Below, piece by piece: positions 1 to 5,632 of a stretch of DNA of 7,449 nt. The notes under the pieces were generated by a model, which made no database searches, was not told the origin of the DNA, and saw nothing but the letters and a program-made list of their open reading frames with translations. Every line of letters starts with the position of its first letter. Position 1 is the stretch's first letter. Where the stretch lies: contig JACPDD010000020.1 of assembly GCA_016184205.1 (NCBI GenBank), positions 1-7,449 of the forward strand. Reading direction: 5' to 3'. The translations under genes and the position numbers were made by a program. This DNA comes from Candidatus Levyibacteriota bacterium. Lineage in GTDB: Bacteria > Patescibacteriota > Microgenomatia > Levybacterales > UBA12049.

Positions 1-1
1 T

Positions 2-46
2 GTTCAAGAAGAAGCAAAAAAACTAACTGCAAATAATTTTTTTTAA
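2..46 (+). CDS. C-terminal end of a gene cut by the left edge, product unknown
   Basis: An open frame enters from the left edge and reads VQEEAKKLTANNFF before a TAA stop at 44-46. Only 14 residues are visible, so no family can be assigned with confidence. The ending, a short helix followed by T-x-N-x-F-F, is vaguely like the C-termini of TatD-type hydrolases, which often finish with a TxNxxxFF/LF motif, but this is a guess. The stop lies 18 bases before the next ORF, consistent with one transcription unit running into the kinase gene. Confidence 0.45.
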   Translation, partial: VQEEAKKLTANNFF

Positions 47-64
47 ATAATTATTCAAAAAAAT

Positions 65-211
65 ATGCAAAAATCACTATCCCAACACCTCAAAAAAACT
101 TATCCACTCTCAACTTCAGAATTTCGCCAAGTTCTCATAAGTAAAAAATCAGTTCAAAGCGAGCAACTAAAAACTCTTGTTACAGAACAGGCAAAAGCAG
201 CAGAAACATGA
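65..211 (+). CDS. small hypothetical protein, 48 residues, overlapping the next gene
   Basis: An ATG at 65 opens a 48-codon frame (begins MQKSLSQHLKKTY, ends KAAET) whose TGA stop at 209-211 overlaps the ATG of the next gene as ATGA. This arrangement is typical of translational coupling and is the main argument that the ORF is real. The product is lysine- and glutamine-rich, probably mostly helical, with no signal peptide or membrane segment. I do not recognise a family, and it does not resemble the KEOPS subunits Pcc1 or Cgi121 that might be expected beside a Bud32-like gene. No Shine-Dalgarno sequence precedes it. It could be a remnant of a longer gene. Confidence 0.4.
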   Translation: MQKSLSQHLKKTYPLSTSEFRQVLISKKSVQSEQLKTLVTEQAKAAET

Positions 212-1287
212 TAATAGCTCAAGGTGCTGAAGCTATTCTTAAAAAAGAAGGAAATAAAATAATAAAAGAACGCATTTCTAAAAAATATAGATTATCTGGA
301 CTTGACAACCAATTACGCTCATTTAGGACTAGACGCGAAGCAAAAATTCTAGAAAAATTATCAATTTTAAACTTTCCAAGCCCAAAATTATATTCTATGT
401 GTGATAAATCAATGAAAATTGAAATGGAATTCATCCCTGGAAAACTGTTAAGATCTCAACTTGATAACAATCCTGTTTTATGGGGTGAACATATAGGAAA
501 ACTTGTTGGAATTTTGCATTCAAAAAATATTATTCATGATGATTTAACAACTGCAAACATGATTGTAAATAAAAAAAATCTTTTTTTAATTGATTTCGGT
601 CTTAGTTTTTTTTCATTAAAAGAAGAAGACAAAGCAGTTGATCTGCACCTTTTGAAAAACACTCTTAATTCAAGACACTCTTTAGTTTACAAAGATTGCT
701 GGAACGCAATTATCAAATCATATGCAAAACACTTTGATAAAGCAGATATTGTTTTTGTAACTCATGCTCATTCCGACCATTTGTCTGAAGGCGACATAAC
801 TCAAATTTTAAAAGACGACACTGTGGTAGTTGCCACACCTGATTCCTTGCAAACACTTAATGTCTCGGTTAAAAAATATCCTGTTGAGCCAAATAAAAAA
901 TATGATGTCCGAGGATTTATCTTCGAGACTGTGCCAGCTTATAATGTAAATCCGCAGCGATTAAATTTTCATCCCAAAAGTAATAATTGGGTTGGATATA
1001 TTTTTGAGATAAACGGCAGGAAAATTTACCACGCAGGAGACACAGACTTTATTCCTGAAATGAATACATTAAACAGGCTCAGTATTGACATTGCCATGCT
1101 TCCAATGGGCGGAACATATACAATGACAGTTGAAGAAGCAATTATTGCAGCAAACGCAATTTCTGCAAAGTACACAGTGCCAATGCACTACAAAAGACTT
1201 CTTGGAGAAAGATCAAAAGAAGCAGAAGAAAAACTAAAATCCGGCGTCAAAAACTCAGAAGTTATAATCCTTGACGAACTAAAGTAG
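208..1287 (+). CDS. Bud32-like kinase fused to a truncated metallo-beta-lactamase-fold hydrolase
   Basis: Residues 1 to about 176 resemble archaeal Bud32, the small atypical kinase/ATPase that works with Kae1 in the KEOPS complex for tRNA t6A synthesis. Visible are the QGAEA nucleotide loop (5-9), the lysine in IIKERI (20), RTRREAK (40-46), catalytic loop HDDLTTAN (110-117), IDFG (128-131) and the family signature EDKAVDLHLLK (140-150). Most Bud32 proteins have HGD where this one has HDD. From about residue 177 the protein becomes a metallo-beta-lactamase-fold hydrolase: metal motif HAHSDH (186-191), PAYN (243-246), YHAGDTD (274-280), GGTYTM (301-306) and PMHY (325-328). Two things are missing: the basic C-terminal tail of Bud32 and the first 40 or so residues of the hydrolase, which normally form its first strands. 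The start is supported by the ATGA overlap and by matching the usual Bud32 N-terminus. The gene is either a true fusion or an artefact of deletion or assembly. Confidence 0.8.
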   Translation: MIIAQGAEAILKKEGNKIIKERISKKYRLSGLDNQLRSFRTRREAKILEKLSILNFPSPKLYSMCDKSMKIEMEFIPGKLLRSQLDNNPVLWGEHIGKLVGILHSKNIIHDDLTTANMIVNKKNLFLIDFGLSFFSLKEEDKAVDLHLLKNTLNSRHSLVYKDCWNAIIKSYAKHFDKADIVFVTHAHSDHLSEGDITQILKDDTVVVATPDSLQTLNVSVKKYPVEPNKKYDVRGFIFETVPAYNVNPQRLNFHPKSNNWVGYIFEINGRKIYHAGDTDFIPEMNTLNRLSIDIAMLPMGGTYTMTVEEAIIAANAISAKYTVPMHYKRLLGERSKEAEEKLKSGVKNSEVIILDELK

Positions 1288-1315
1288 TTATTGTCCGACT
1301 GTTACGGAGAGGATT

Positions 1316-1382
1316 TTGTCCCCTACTTCCCACCTCTTTATTACAGATTTTTAATACAGAAACTATGCTGAACTAGGGACAA
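1316..1382. repeat. imperfect inverted repeat in the gap after the kinase/hydrolase gene
   Basis: The 138-base gap at 1288-1425 holds an imperfect inverted repeat. TTGTCCCCTACTTC at 1316-1329 pairs with GAACTAGGGACAA at 1370-1382, with one bulged C and one mismatch. A second copy of the left arm core, ATTGTCC at 1290-1296, could compete for the same right arm. A small TCCG/CGGA stem also lies at 1294-1308. No T-run follows, so this is not a normal intrinsic terminator. It could be a remnant of a small mobile repeat or a structured mRNA end. Confidence 0.35.
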
Positions 1383-1409
1383 TTATTTATAGATTGTAAG
1401 ATTTTTTAG

Positions 1410-1418
1410 TGATATAAT
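1410..1418 (+). promoter_or_regulatory. extended -10 promoter of the FMN-binding protein gene
   Basis: TGATATAAT is a perfect extended -10 element (TGnTATAAT). No good -35 box stands 16-18 bases upstream, as is usual for extended -10 promoters. The hexamer ends 8 bases before the A of the ATG at 1426, so transcription would start at or next to the start codon and the mRNA would be leaderless. The 12-mer AGTGATATAATT (1408-1419) recurs exactly at 4077-4088. Confidence 0.7.
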
Positions 1419-1425
1419 TCTGAAC

Positions 1426-1851
1426 ATGGAGGAAGTAAGAGAGTTTTTTAGGAATCATCGGGTTGGAGCACTTTCAACAATCTCCAGTGAGGGGTATCCG
1501 GAAAGTGCAGTGTTGCATTATTCAAATAATGATAATCCATTAGCATTTTACTTTTCCACAGAGCGGTCGAGTAGAAAAATTCACAACATTCGTTTGAATA
1601 GTAAAGCGTCATTTGTTATCGGATTTTCGGAAGAAGAATTTATAACGGTCCAAATGAACGGAATAGTTAAGGAATTGGGGGACGAGGAGCTTACGGAGGC
1701 GAAAAAAATCCATTACAAAAAACATCCGGATTCAAAACAGTACGAGAATGATCCAGAAACAGTATTTATTTCATTTACGCCTTCCTGGATTAAAATTTCA
1801 GATTATAAAGTGTCACCTGCAAATATTAAGGAAATAAATCTGCAGAGCTAG
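1426..1851 (+). CDS. pyridoxamine 5'-phosphate oxidase-like FMN-binding split-barrel protein
   Basis: The 141-residue protein matches the small flavin-binding split-barrel family (PNPOx-like, general stress protein 26 type). The N-terminal helix (1-10) leads into the strand GALSTISSEGYPESAVLHY (14-32), with the usual 'A.LST....G.P....V.Y' pattern. FYFSTERSSRKIHNIRLNS (41-59) follows; in this family its S/T-x-x-S-R-K segment contacts the FMN phosphate. The C-terminal strand FTPSWIKISDYK (118-129) closes the barrel. Family members bind FMN or F420 and act as oxidoreductases or flavin sensors, usually as cytoplasmic dimers; the substrate cannot be read from the sequence. It is unlikely to be true PdxH, which is longer, about 200 residues. 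No Shine-Dalgarno sequence is present, and the promoter position predicts a leaderless mRNA starting at this ATG. fusA begins 56 bases downstream from its own promoter. Confidence 0.85.
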   Translation: MEEVREFFRNHRVGALSTISSEGYPESAVLHYSNNDNPLAFYFSTERSSRKIHNIRLNSKASFVIGFSEEEFITVQMNGIVKELGDEELTEAKKIHYKKHPDSKQYENDPETVFISFTPSWIKISDYKVSPANIKEINLQS

Positions 1852-1868
1852 AAAGATCTATTTTTTTG

Positions 1869-1877
1869 TGGTATAAT
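1869..1877 (+). promoter_or_regulatory. extended -10 promoter of fusA
   Basis: TGGTATAAT is a perfect extended -10 element, with no clear -35 box (the best-spaced hexamer overlaps the previous stop codon). Using the 8-base spacing seen at the neighbouring promoters, transcription would start at about A1885, the first base of the fusA leader hairpin. The leader would then be about 23 bases long. Confidence 0.65.
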
Positions 1878-1884
1878 TTTCCCT

Positions 1885-1900
1885 AATCCCTTCGGGGATT
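1885..1900 (+). promoter_or_regulatory. 5' leader hairpin of fusA with a UUCG tetraloop
   Basis: AATCCC-TTCG-GGGATT forms a perfect 6-bp stem closed by C-UUCG-G, one of the most stable RNA tetraloops. It ends 7 bases before the fusA ATG and, by the promoter spacing, begins at the predicted first base of the transcript. The only purine-rich stretch that could act as a ribosome binding site (GGGGA, 1894-1898) is buried in the stem. No T-run follows it, so a terminator role for the preceding gene is less likely than a 5'-terminal mRNA structure. Confidence 0.6.
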
Positions 1901-1907
1901 TATTATT

Positions 1908-4073
1908 ATGGTTGCGACAAAAAGAGATTTTACACTAGACAAAATTAGAAACATTGGCATTATTGCCCATATTGACGCGGGTAAAACCACAACTACCGAG
2001 CGTATTCTTTACTACACCGGCAAAACCTACAAAATCGGAGACATTGATACCGGTACTACTCAAATGGACTGGATGGCGCAGGAAAAAGAGCGCGGCATTA
2101 CCATAGTTTCTGCTGCCACTACCGCTTTTTGGACCCATTCGGCATCCTTCGACTCCGCTCAGGACAAGAGCTCAGGGCAAGCAGCCCTTCACAGAATAAA
2201 TATTATTGACACTCCCGGACACGTTGATTTCACAGCGGAAGTTGAGCGGTCTCTTAGAGTTTTGGACGGAGGAATTACGGTTCTTGATGCAGAAGAAGGA
2301 GTGCAAAGCCAATCTGAAACTGTATGGAGACAGGCAGACAAATATAAAGTCCCACGACTTTGTTTTGTAAATAAAATGGACAAGCTGGGTGCTGATTTTT
2401 TAGCAACTGTTAAAAGTATTGAAGATAGGCTAGGCGCAAATCCTGCAGTTATGGTTCTGCCCATTGGAGTAGAACAAACATATGTAGGCAATGTTGACCT
2501 TCTTACCCGAAAGTCACTTGTTTGGGGTTCTGATCAGTTAGGTGCAAAATTTGAAGAAAAAGATGAGATCCCTTCGGATTTGAAAGAAAAAGTTGAAGAG
2601 TACCGCCACAAACTTATTGAAAAAATCTCAGAAACTGACGACGCACTTTTAGAAAAATACTTAGCCGGACAGGAGCCGAGTGTTGAGGAACTAAAATCAG
2701 CTTTAAGACGGGCGGTTATTGCTTATAAATTGGTTCCAATTTATGCGGGAAGTTCTCTAAGAAATAAGGGAGTGCAGCCGCTTTTGGATGCAGTTTTGGA
2801 CTTCCTTCCTTCTCCTTTGGATATCCCGCCGGCAAAAGGAATAAATCCAAAAACCAGTGGCGAAACAGAAAGAAAAGCTTCGGAAAATGAGCCTTTTTCT
2901 GGCCTTGCTTTTAAAATCCAAATTGACCCTCACGTTGGAAAACTTACGTATTTTAGGCTCTACTCGGGAAAAATTGCGTCAGGCTCTTATGTTTATAACA
3001 GTACAAAAAATATAAAAGAAAGAGTTGGTCGTATACTTCTTATGCACGCAAATACTAGGGAAGAAATAAAAGAGGCAACAGCAGGAGAAATTGTGGCCTT
3101 GGTTGGGCTTAAAGACACAACAACAGGAGATACTCTTTGCGACCAAGCAAGTCCAATAATTTTAGAGAAGATTGCTTTTCCTGAACCTGTTATATCTTTG
3201 GCAATTGAACCAAAGACAAAATCAGACCAGGAGAAGCTTGGAATATCTTTAAAAAGACTTATGGAGGAAGACCCAACGTTTACAGTTAAAACAAATCACG
3301 AAACAGGGCAAACTATTATTTCAGGAGTTGGAGAGCTTCAGCTTGAAATTATGGTTGACAGAATGAAAAGGGAATTTGGAGTTTTGGCAAATGTAGGAGC
3401 TCCGCAGGTTGCATACAAAGAAACTGTTTCAAAAGAAGCGCAGGCCGAAGGAAAATATATACGCCAAAGTGGTGGACGCGGACAATACGGGCACTGTTTC
3501 CTTAGAGTAACGCCTAAGCCTCGCGGAGAGGGCTACGAGTTTGTCGATGCTATAAAAGGAGGGGCAATTCCCCAAGAATTTGTAAAAGCAGTTGAAAAAG
3601 GAATTGTCGAGGCAATGGAAAACGGAATTCTACTTGGATATCCAATGGTTGATATGACAGTTACTTGTTATGATGGGTCATACCATGATGTTGATTCCTC
3701 TGAAATCGCCTTTAAAATTGCAGCTTCTCAAGCACTTCAGTCTGCATCTAAAAAAGCAGACTTAAAACTACTTGAGCCCATAATGAAGGTTGAAGTTACA
3801 ACTCCTTCAGAGTTTCTAGGAGATATAATTGGAGATTTGAGCTCAAAAAGAGGACAAATCTTGGGAACCGAGGAAAGAGCTAAGGCAACAATAGTTTTAG
3901 CAATGGTTCCTTTGGCAGAGCTTTCAGGCTATGCAACAACCTTGCGTTCTATGTCTCAAGGAAGAGCATCTTATTACATGGAGCCGTCCCACTACGAAGA
4001 AGTTCCAAAAAATATAGTTGAGCAAATGCTTGAAAAGTCCACATTTACAGGCCGCGTCTCCGCCCAGCAGTAA
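1908..4073 (+). CDS. fusA: translation elongation factor G, with an in-frame insertion in the GTPase domain
   Basis: The 721-residue protein is bacterial EF-G, the GTPase that drives tRNA-mRNA translocation and, with RRF, ribosome recycling. Its GTPase motifs are AHIDAGKTT (20-28), RGITI with the switch I threonine (62-66), DTPGH (101-105) and NKMD (155-158). Later domains show GELQLEIMVDRMKREF (most EF-Gs have GELHLEI), RQSGGRGQYGH and the domain IV loop YHDVDSSE, then a domain V that ends normally. It is about 20 residues longer than most EF-Gs. The extra length lies at residues 76-94, between FW and HRINIIDTPGH, where typical EF-Gs have only two residues; the inserted DNA looks like a short dispersed repeat. 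The ATG start matches the family N-terminus, and the leader has a stable hairpin but no free Shine-Dalgarno sequence. rpsL and rpsG are not upstream, and tuf is separated from fusA by two accessory genes. Confidence 0.98.
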   Translation: MVATKRDFTLDKIRNIGIIAHIDAGKTTTTERILYYTGKTYKIGDIDTGTTQMDWMAQEKERGITIVSAATTAFWTHSASFDSAQDKSSGQAALHRINIIDTPGHVDFTAEVERSLRVLDGGITVLDAEEGVQSQSETVWRQADKYKVPRLCFVNKMDKLGADFLATVKSIEDRLGANPAVMVLPIGVEQTYVGNVDLLTRKSLVWGSDQLGAKFEEKDEIPSDLKEKVEEYRHKLIEKISETDDALLEKYLAGQEPSVEELKSALRRAVIAYKLVPIYAGSSLRNKGVQPLLDAVLDFLPSPLDIPPAKGINPKTSGETERKASENEPFSGLAFKIQIDPHVGKLTYFRLYSGKIASGSYVYNSTKNIKERVGRILLMHANTREEIKEATAGEIVALVGLKDTTTGDTLCDQASPIILEKIAFPEPVISLAIEPKTKSDQEKLGISLKRLMEEDPTFTVKTNHETGQTIISGVGELQLEIMVDRMKREFGVLANVGAPQVAYKETVSKEAQAEGKYIRQSGGRGQYGHCFLRVTPKPRGEGYEFVDAIKGGAIPQEFVKAVEKGIVEAMENGILLGYPMVDMTVTCYDGSYHDVDSSEIAFKIAASQALQSASKKADLKLLEPIMKVEVTTPSEFLGDIIGDLSSKRGQILGTEERAKATIVLAMVPLAELSGYATTLRSMSQGRASYYMEPSHYEEVPKNIVEQMLEKSTFTGRVSAQQ
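2133..2189 (+). repeat. short repeat-like insertion inside fusA
   Basis: This stretch encodes the extra residues 76-94 of EF-G (from T76 to L94, including SFDSAQDKSSGQA). It contains an imperfect tandem 12-mer, GCTCAGGACAAG (2157-2168) and GCTCAGGGCAAG (2170-2181), 11 of 12 bases equal. The element CTTCGACTCCGCTCAGGACAAG resembles, from memory, short dispersed repeats that litter some bacterial and metagenome genomes and often appear inside ORFs as FDSAQDK-like peptides. It is richer in GC than the flanking gene. Exact boundaries are estimated from the EF-G family pattern. Confidence 0.65.
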
Positions 4074-4074
4074 T
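4060..4074 (+). repeat. left copy of a 15-bp direct repeat at the fusA 3' end
   Basis: CCGCCCAGCAGTAAT covers the last codons of fusA (SAQQ and stop). A copy with a single difference, CCGCCCAGCAATAAT, ends the next gene 1440 bases later (5500-5514) in the same reading frame. The pair brackets the promoter and whole coding region of the unknown gene between them, as a target duplication or attachment-site pair would. Two short similar tails arising by chance cannot be excluded. Confidence 0.5.
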
Positions 4075-4078
4075 GAAG

Positions 4079-4087
4079 TGATATAAT
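4079..4087 (+). promoter_or_regulatory. extended -10 promoter of the unknown 472-residue protein gene
   Basis: TGATATAAT is again a perfect extended -10 element, embedded in the same 12-mer (AGTGATATAATT, 4077-4088) found before the FMN-protein gene. The nearest ATG (4089) begins only 2 bases after the hexamer, too close to lie on an RNA made from this promoter. A GTG in the same frame at 4095 sits exactly 8 bases downstream, the spacing found at the other leaderless genes. Confidence 0.6.
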
Positions 4088-4094
4088 TATGACA

Positions 4095-5513
4095 GTGGAA
4101 ACGTCAGAAATTCCTCAAGGGCCATGGACATTATTTAATGAGCCAAGAGCACTTCCTATTGATAGGCAACTTTCCCATAGACTTCATTTGGAATTTGTTA
4201 CTAAAGGAGAAAGAGATTGGCCTCGGGAAGCTCAACTAACAGAAGATCTTTATAGGCAGTATTTAAAAGGGTTGCCCTATAAGCAGTCAATTCAGCAAGC
4301 CTTAAACCTTTTTCTTACAATGCGAAATATCCATGCACCCATACAAAAGTCTAGTGGTAGGAAGGCTGAAAAAAGAAGCATAGCTGTGATGAGCGGAATT
4401 CAAATGAATATTATAAGTGATATTGTTGAGGAGCATATAAAAGATATTCCGGTTGATTTTGAGAATAAGACAATGGAACAACATTCCAGTCTGGAAGCAA
4501 CAAGAAATTGGGAGAATCAGTGGTTTATGCCAAAATTGCATAGACTTTCCATGGCAATAGTAGCTGGGAGATCGCGATACCAGTGGATGGATACATTAAA
4601 AAGCAAGACACAAGTCGCAGAAACAGGTAGCTTAGAAGAAATAAGGAGCTCAGCAGATCAAATATGGCAAAGGATACAAGAGGAAAGACGTTATGGTATA
4701 AAAACTTCATATTTTGATTCTGAATTATTCTTAGGCTTTCCAAAAGTATTTTATATAACAGAAGAAGCTCATTCGCATGCCGAAGCTGATGCTGTTGAAG
4801 GATTTTTGCCTCCAAAATTTGCAGAAATAATTATATTAAACCATAGACCATCTAGAACTCCCAAACATGAAGACGTGAGCCTAAGCTATGAAAGCGGTGT
4901 AGGCGTAGTTGCTTTTACAGTTCCCGATATGGATATCGCTTTTTTTGTAGATAATGATGGAGAACTCAAGGCCTTTACCGAATCGTATGGGAATTTTCGT
5001 CAAGCTCTTGCAGGCAAAGGATATGCTAAACAATACGAATTGCTTAGGTTGTTTTTAATAATGAGACTTAGAGATTTAACTTGTTCAGCCGAAGCTGCAG
5101 ATAAATTACCATCGATTAGCGATTTTGAACATGCTGTATCTAAGGGAGAAGGTGGAATATTGGGCATAGGTAAAAAGATAAAGAAAATAGACTACAAGAT
5201 TCTCTCCGTTCCAAGGGCGAAATCGGATGAAGAAATTAATCCTAAGCCGGAAGAGCCTACCGAAGAACAGGAGAGAAAATTTGTAGATAAACACCATGTT
5301 ACATGGTTCGTTAGGCGTTTGCCAAAGGATTACTCTCCATCAACTCGGGCTATCGAATATGCTTTGGAGCATGGAATAACATTAAAAGAGACAGAAACAA
5401 TTGTTAGGGAGCATTGGAGAGGTAGGTCACGAGAAGGTCAAGAAGACACTCGTCCTACGAAGGCAGTTTTCGGTAGAAAAAATAAAGGCAATCCTCAACC
5501 CGCCCAGCAATAA
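4095..5513 (+). CDS. protein of unknown function, 472 residues, with a C-terminal RRLP...HWRG module
   Basis: I do not recognise the whole protein. It is soluble in appearance, without signal peptide or membrane segments. Positions here count from the upstream ATG. Residues 20-200 look mainly helical and are rich in charged residues, with WPREAQLTEDLYRQYL near 44-59. Residues 210-330 look mixed alpha/beta: FPKVFYITEEAHSHAEADAVEGFLPP, then strands EIIIL and VGVVAFTVPDMDIAFFVDNDG. A Pro/Glu-rich linker (about 376-396) leads to a compact module at 401-446: HHVTWFVRRLP, a helix, then HGI and IVREHWRG. This module resembles, from memory, one common in hypothetical proteins of Actinobacteria and their plasmids. 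The start is GTG 4095, because the -10 box lies 8 bases upstream; ATG 4089 would serve only on read-through RNA from fusA. The gene ends in PAQQ-stop, nearly identical in DNA to the fusA end. Its place between fusA and tuf suggests a late insertion. Confidence 0.7.
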   Translation: METSEIPQGPWTLFNEPRALPIDRQLSHRLHLEFVTKGERDWPREAQLTEDLYRQYLKGLPYKQSIQQALNLFLTMRNIHAPIQKSSGRKAEKRSIAVMSGIQMNIISDIVEEHIKDIPVDFENKTMEQHSSLEATRNWENQWFMPKLHRLSMAIVAGRSRYQWMDTLKSKTQVAETGSLEEIRSSADQIWQRIQEERRYGIKTSYFDSELFLGFPKVFYITEEAHSHAEADAVEGFLPPKFAEIIILNHRPSRTPKHEDVSLSYESGVGVVAFTVPDMDIAFFVDNDGELKAFTESYGNFRQALAGKGYAKQYELLRLFLIMRLRDLTCSAEAADKLPSISDFEHAVSKGEGGILGIGKKIKKIDYKILSVPRAKSDEEINPKPEEPTEEQERKFVDKHHVTWFVRRLPKDYSPSTRAIEYALEHGITLKETETIVREHWRGRSREGQEDTRPTKAVFGRKNKGNPQPAQQ

Positions 5514-5514
5514 T
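5500..5514 (+). repeat. right copy of the 15-bp direct repeat
   Basis: CCGCCCAGCAATAAT matches the fusA 3' end (4060-4074) in 14 of 15 bases and encodes AQQ-stop in the same frame. The two copies are 1440 bases apart. If the unknown gene entered by site-specific or illegitimate recombination at the end of fusA, this would be the second boundary. Confidence 0.5.
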
Positions 5515-5516
5515 TT

Positions 5517-5537
5517 AGAATTCAGAATTAAGAATTT
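5517..5537 (+). repeat. heptamer tandem repeat AGAATTN x3
   Basis: AGAATTC, AGAATTA and AGAATTT follow one another directly after the stop of the unknown gene and are trailed by AAGAAAA. The first two heptamer junctions include GAATTC and GAATTAAGAATT symmetry. It is probably slippage-prone AT-rich spacer DNA. It could also be an AT-rich element upstream of the cupin gene promoter, although it lies about 60 bases above the -35 box. Confidence 0.5.
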
Positions 5538-5548
5538 AAGAAAATATC

Positions 5549-5564
5549 CGTAGTCTAGTCTACG
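5549..5564 (+). other. small hairpin in the gap before the cupin gene
   Basis: CGTAG-TCTAGT-CTACG gives a 5-bp stem with a 6-base loop. No T-run follows, so it is at best a weak mRNA 3'-end structure for the preceding gene. A protein-binding palindrome is also possible. Confidence 0.3.
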
Positions 5565-5569
5565 ATACC

Positions 5570-5614
5570 CATTCAAACATCCTACCACTGGGGATTTGTA
5601 ATTTCTTTTGAATG
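5570..5614. promoter_or_regulatory. possible operator: 8-bp inverted repeat around the cupin gene -35 box
   Basis: CATTCAAA (5570-5577) and TTTGAATG (5607-5614) are perfect inverted copies separated by 29 bases. A nested ATCC/GGAT pair (5579-5582 and 5592-5595) lies inside. The right arm falls between the -35 (5596-5601) and -10 (5620-5625) boxes, so a bound dimer or the cruciform itself could control the cupin promoter. There is no independent evidence of a regulator. Confidence 0.35.
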
Positions 5615-5625
5615 TATTCTATAAT
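5596..5625 (+). promoter_or_regulatory. promoter of the cupin gene, TTGTAA-18-TATAAT
   Basis: TTGTAA (5596-5601) and a perfect TATAAT (5620-5625) are separated by 18 bases. The hexamer ends 8 bases before the ATG at 5633, so the transcript is predicted to be leaderless. The -10 box lies inside the longest possible ORF (ATG 5612), which argues against that upstream start. Confidence 0.65.
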
Positions 5626-5632
5626 GGTTTTT

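Noticed and set aside
1294..1308. TCCG-loop-CGGA as a terminator of the kinase/hydrolase gene.
   Set aside because: The stem has only 4 bp, with a 7-base loop and no following T-run.
1288..1350. Reverse-strand reading of about 20 codons (ending RWEVGDKILSVTVGQ) that looks like the tail of a PDZ-type or protease protein.
   Set aside because: It is closed by an in-frame stop just upstream, has no start and is too short to support a gene; chance or a remnant cannot be told apart.
1394..1399. TTGTAA as a -35 box for the FMN-protein promoter.
   Set aside because: The spacer to TATAAT would be 13 bases, too short for sigma70; the extended -10 explains the promoter without it.
4089..4094. ATG giving the unknown protein two more residues.
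   Set aside because: Only one base separates it from the -10 hexamer, so it would be used only on read-through RNA from fusA. GTG 4095 fits the 8-base rule, though ATG 4089 remains possible.
5612..5632. Upstream ATG giving a cupin protein 7 residues longer.
   Set aside because: It lies before the TATAAT box, so RNA from the only good promoter would not contain it; the added residues MYSIMVF show no conserved feature.
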